Origin: an uncultured Eubacteriales bacterium
Lineage (GTDB): Bacteria > Bacillota > Clostridia > Peptostreptococcales > Anaerovoracaceae
Reading direction: 5' to 3'
Assembly (NCBI GenBank): GCA_902797195.1
Contig: CADBRY010000204.1
Span: forward strand, 1 to 8,271
Length of the DNA stretch: 8,271 bases
Both the position numbers and the translations under genes were made by a program. Numbering within the stretch: the stretch's first letter is position 1; every line of letters starts with the position of its first letter. The notes below the pieces were generated by a model. That model was not told where the DNA came from. It made no database searches and worked only from the letters and a program-made list of their open reading frames with translations. This document shows, one piece after another, positions 7,115-8,271 of this stretch.

Positions 7115-8271
7115 TCTGCCACCTCCTCCCATGTAACTGCCTCGGGGAAGTATGTTCTCGCCATACGGTTTGCCACTGTGGTATAAAAACTGTTCCCCGC
7201 AAAAAACCTTCTGGTCTCATCCTGGGATATCACCATCCCGTCAAAGATCATTCCGCATCTGTCCGCATACTCGGCACAGAACTCTATGTCGTGGGACACC
7301 ATTAAAATGGTTTTGCCTTCCTCTGTCAGTCTCCTAAGGATCCCTGCGAGAGTGATCTTAAAAAATGGATCCAGTCCCTTTGTGGGCTCGTCCAGAAGCA
7401 GTATATCCGGCTCCAAAAGCAACACCTTTCCAAGGGCGACTCTCTGCTGTTCCCCTCCGGAAATATCGTAGGGGTGCTCATTCCTCAAATGCTCTATTTC
7501 CAGAAGTTCAAGCATCGCCGTCACAGCGCCGGCTTTTTCTTCATCGGACAGATTTGTCTCGTGGACAGCATCGATAAGTTCGTCCTCAACGGTCACCTCA
7601 GAGAAAAGGGACTGAGGATTTTGGGGCAGCATTCCGGTTTTTCCTTTCACATCGATCTTTCCCCGCTGGGGTTCCATGAGCTTCATTATGATCTTCATGG
7701 TGGTTGTCTTTCCCGATCCGTTGCCTCCCATCAGGGCATACATCTCGCCGGTCCTCACATCCAGATTCAGATCTCTCAGTATCTGGTCCCCGTCTCTTTC
7801 GTAGCGGAACCAGAGATTTTTAACGTGGATGGCATGTCCGCCCGAGGCATCATCGGATGACTTTTTATATCCTTCGGATCTGTCGCCTTCGAGTTTTCCG
7901 CGGGCACCATTCCATATGCTCTCAAGTTCCGGCTCCTTCAAGCCCGAATCGCCCACAAGGCTGTCCATCCACAGCCTGCCTTCTCTTATGGTAAGTGGAC
8001 TGTCTCCCTCAGATTTATTGTTTTTATATCCGGTGTGATAGATCTTCGTCACCGCCGGAAGCCCGTAAAACATGGGATGATTTTTCCCCGAAAGAATGCG
8101 TCCGATATTTTCCGGAGTGTCGCATCCTATAAGCTCTCCCCCGTCCATGACCGCGACTCTGTCCGCTATGGGGAACACATCCTCGAGACGGTGTTCCGAA
8201 ATGATAACAGTTGTCCCAAGGTCCCTGTTGATCCTCTTCAGGGTCTGCATAAACTCCATCGCCGCAATAGG
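7075..8271 (-). CDS. Fused double ABC ATPase of an ECF transporter, 5' end cut off by the window
   Basis: The frame is open to the window edge, and PIAA precedes the first internal Met, so at least 398 residues are present and the N-terminal part is missing. Counted from that Met, the remainder of the first ATPase domain ends with its switch region SEHRLEDV (H23) and VAVMDGGE. A linker of roughly 70 residues follows, then a complete second domain. It has Walker A GGNGSGKTT (178-186), a Q-loop at Q213 (MLPQNP), signature SGGEQQ (267-272), Walker B ILLLDEP (286-292) and switch histidine VSHD (H323). The tail SFYTTVANRMARTYFPEAVT is typical of tandem ECF ATPases as I know them. Its job is to power substrate import with EcfT and the S component. 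No EcfT is in the window. The gene overlaps the S gene by 40 bases. Confidence 0.93.
   Translation of the reverse strand, partial: PIAAMEFMQTLKRINRDLGTTVIISEHRLEDVFPIADRVAVMDGGELIGCDTPENIGRILSGKNHPMFYGLPAVTKIYHTGYKNNKSEGDSPLTIREGRLWMDSLVGDSGLKEPELESIWNGARGKLEGDRSEGYKKSSDDASGGHAIHVKNLWFRYERDGDQILRDLNLDVRTGEMYALMGGNGSGKTTTMKIIMKLMEPQRGKIDVKGKTGMLPQNPQSLFSEVTVEDELIDAVHETNLSDEEKAGAVTAMLELLEIEHLRNEHPYDISGGEQQRVALGKVLLLEPDILLLDEPTKGLDPFFKITLAGILRRLTEEGKTILMVSHDIEFCAEYADRCGMIFDGMVISQDETRRFFAGNSFYTTVANRMARTYFPEAVTWEEVAECVVKIRQTAEES
7112..7130 (-). promoter_or_regulatory. Ribosome binding site that sets the GTG start of the S-component gene
   Basis: On the minus strand AGGAGG (7127-7122) stands seven bases before GTG (7114-7112). 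The in-frame ATG at 7132-7130 lies upstream of this site and itself has no Shine-Dalgarno at normal spacing, so its codons MGGGGR are most likely not translated as part of the protein. The site lies inside the end of the ATPase gene, so the two genes are probably translationally coupled. Confidence 0.75.

Overview
The window reads as part of a low-to-mid GC Gram-positive (Bacillota, probably Clostridia-like) chromosome. The grounds are strong AGGAGG-type ribosome binding sites, an ECF-type vitamin transporter, a very large secreted protein built of Ig-like, Ala/Lys-rich helical and fibronectin-III-like modules, and no outer-membrane genes. I cannot name a genus. All four supported genes lie on the minus strand, so the window reads from right to left.

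Right part (8271 down to 5346): three tightly packed genes form an operon whose beginning is outside the window. They are the C-terminal one and a half domains of a fused double ABC ATPase of the ECF (EcfA-like) type, a nine-segment membrane protein that looks like an ECF substrate-binding (S) component with two extra N-terminal helices, and a 257-residue TIM-barrel metalloenzyme of the AP endonuclease 2 / sugar isomerase superfamily. The S gene starts inside the ATPase gene (40-base overlap, probable GTG start behind a perfect Shine-Dalgarno). The TIM-barrel gene overlaps the S gene by ATGA. No EcfT gene is visible; it may lie upstream.

Middle (5345 to 4948): a leader of about 400 bases holds a hairpin behind the operon, a good sigma-70-type promoter (TTGATT-17-TAGAAT), a cobalamin riboswitch aptamer, an intrinsic terminator with a T7 tract, and a strong ribosome binding site. 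This is a textbook layout for B12-controlled transcription attenuation.

Left part (4947 to 172): the riboswitch controls one gene, a 1591-residue secreted multidomain protein. It carries two related copies of a transcobalamin-C-terminal-like (DUF4430-like) module, flanked by Ig-like, helical and FN3-like modules, with no visible LPXTG or transmembrane anchor. Behind it (171 to 1) is a 25-base tandem duplication that forms a long perfect hairpin, and nothing else recognisable.

Interpretation (inference): a B12-repressed extracellular protein with vitamin-carrier-like domains next to an ECF importer suggests a Gram-positive corrinoid capture-and-import system. The extracellular part would correspond loosely to BtuG/BtuB or transcobalamin functions elsewhere. 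The TIM-barrel enzyme is an unexplained partner.
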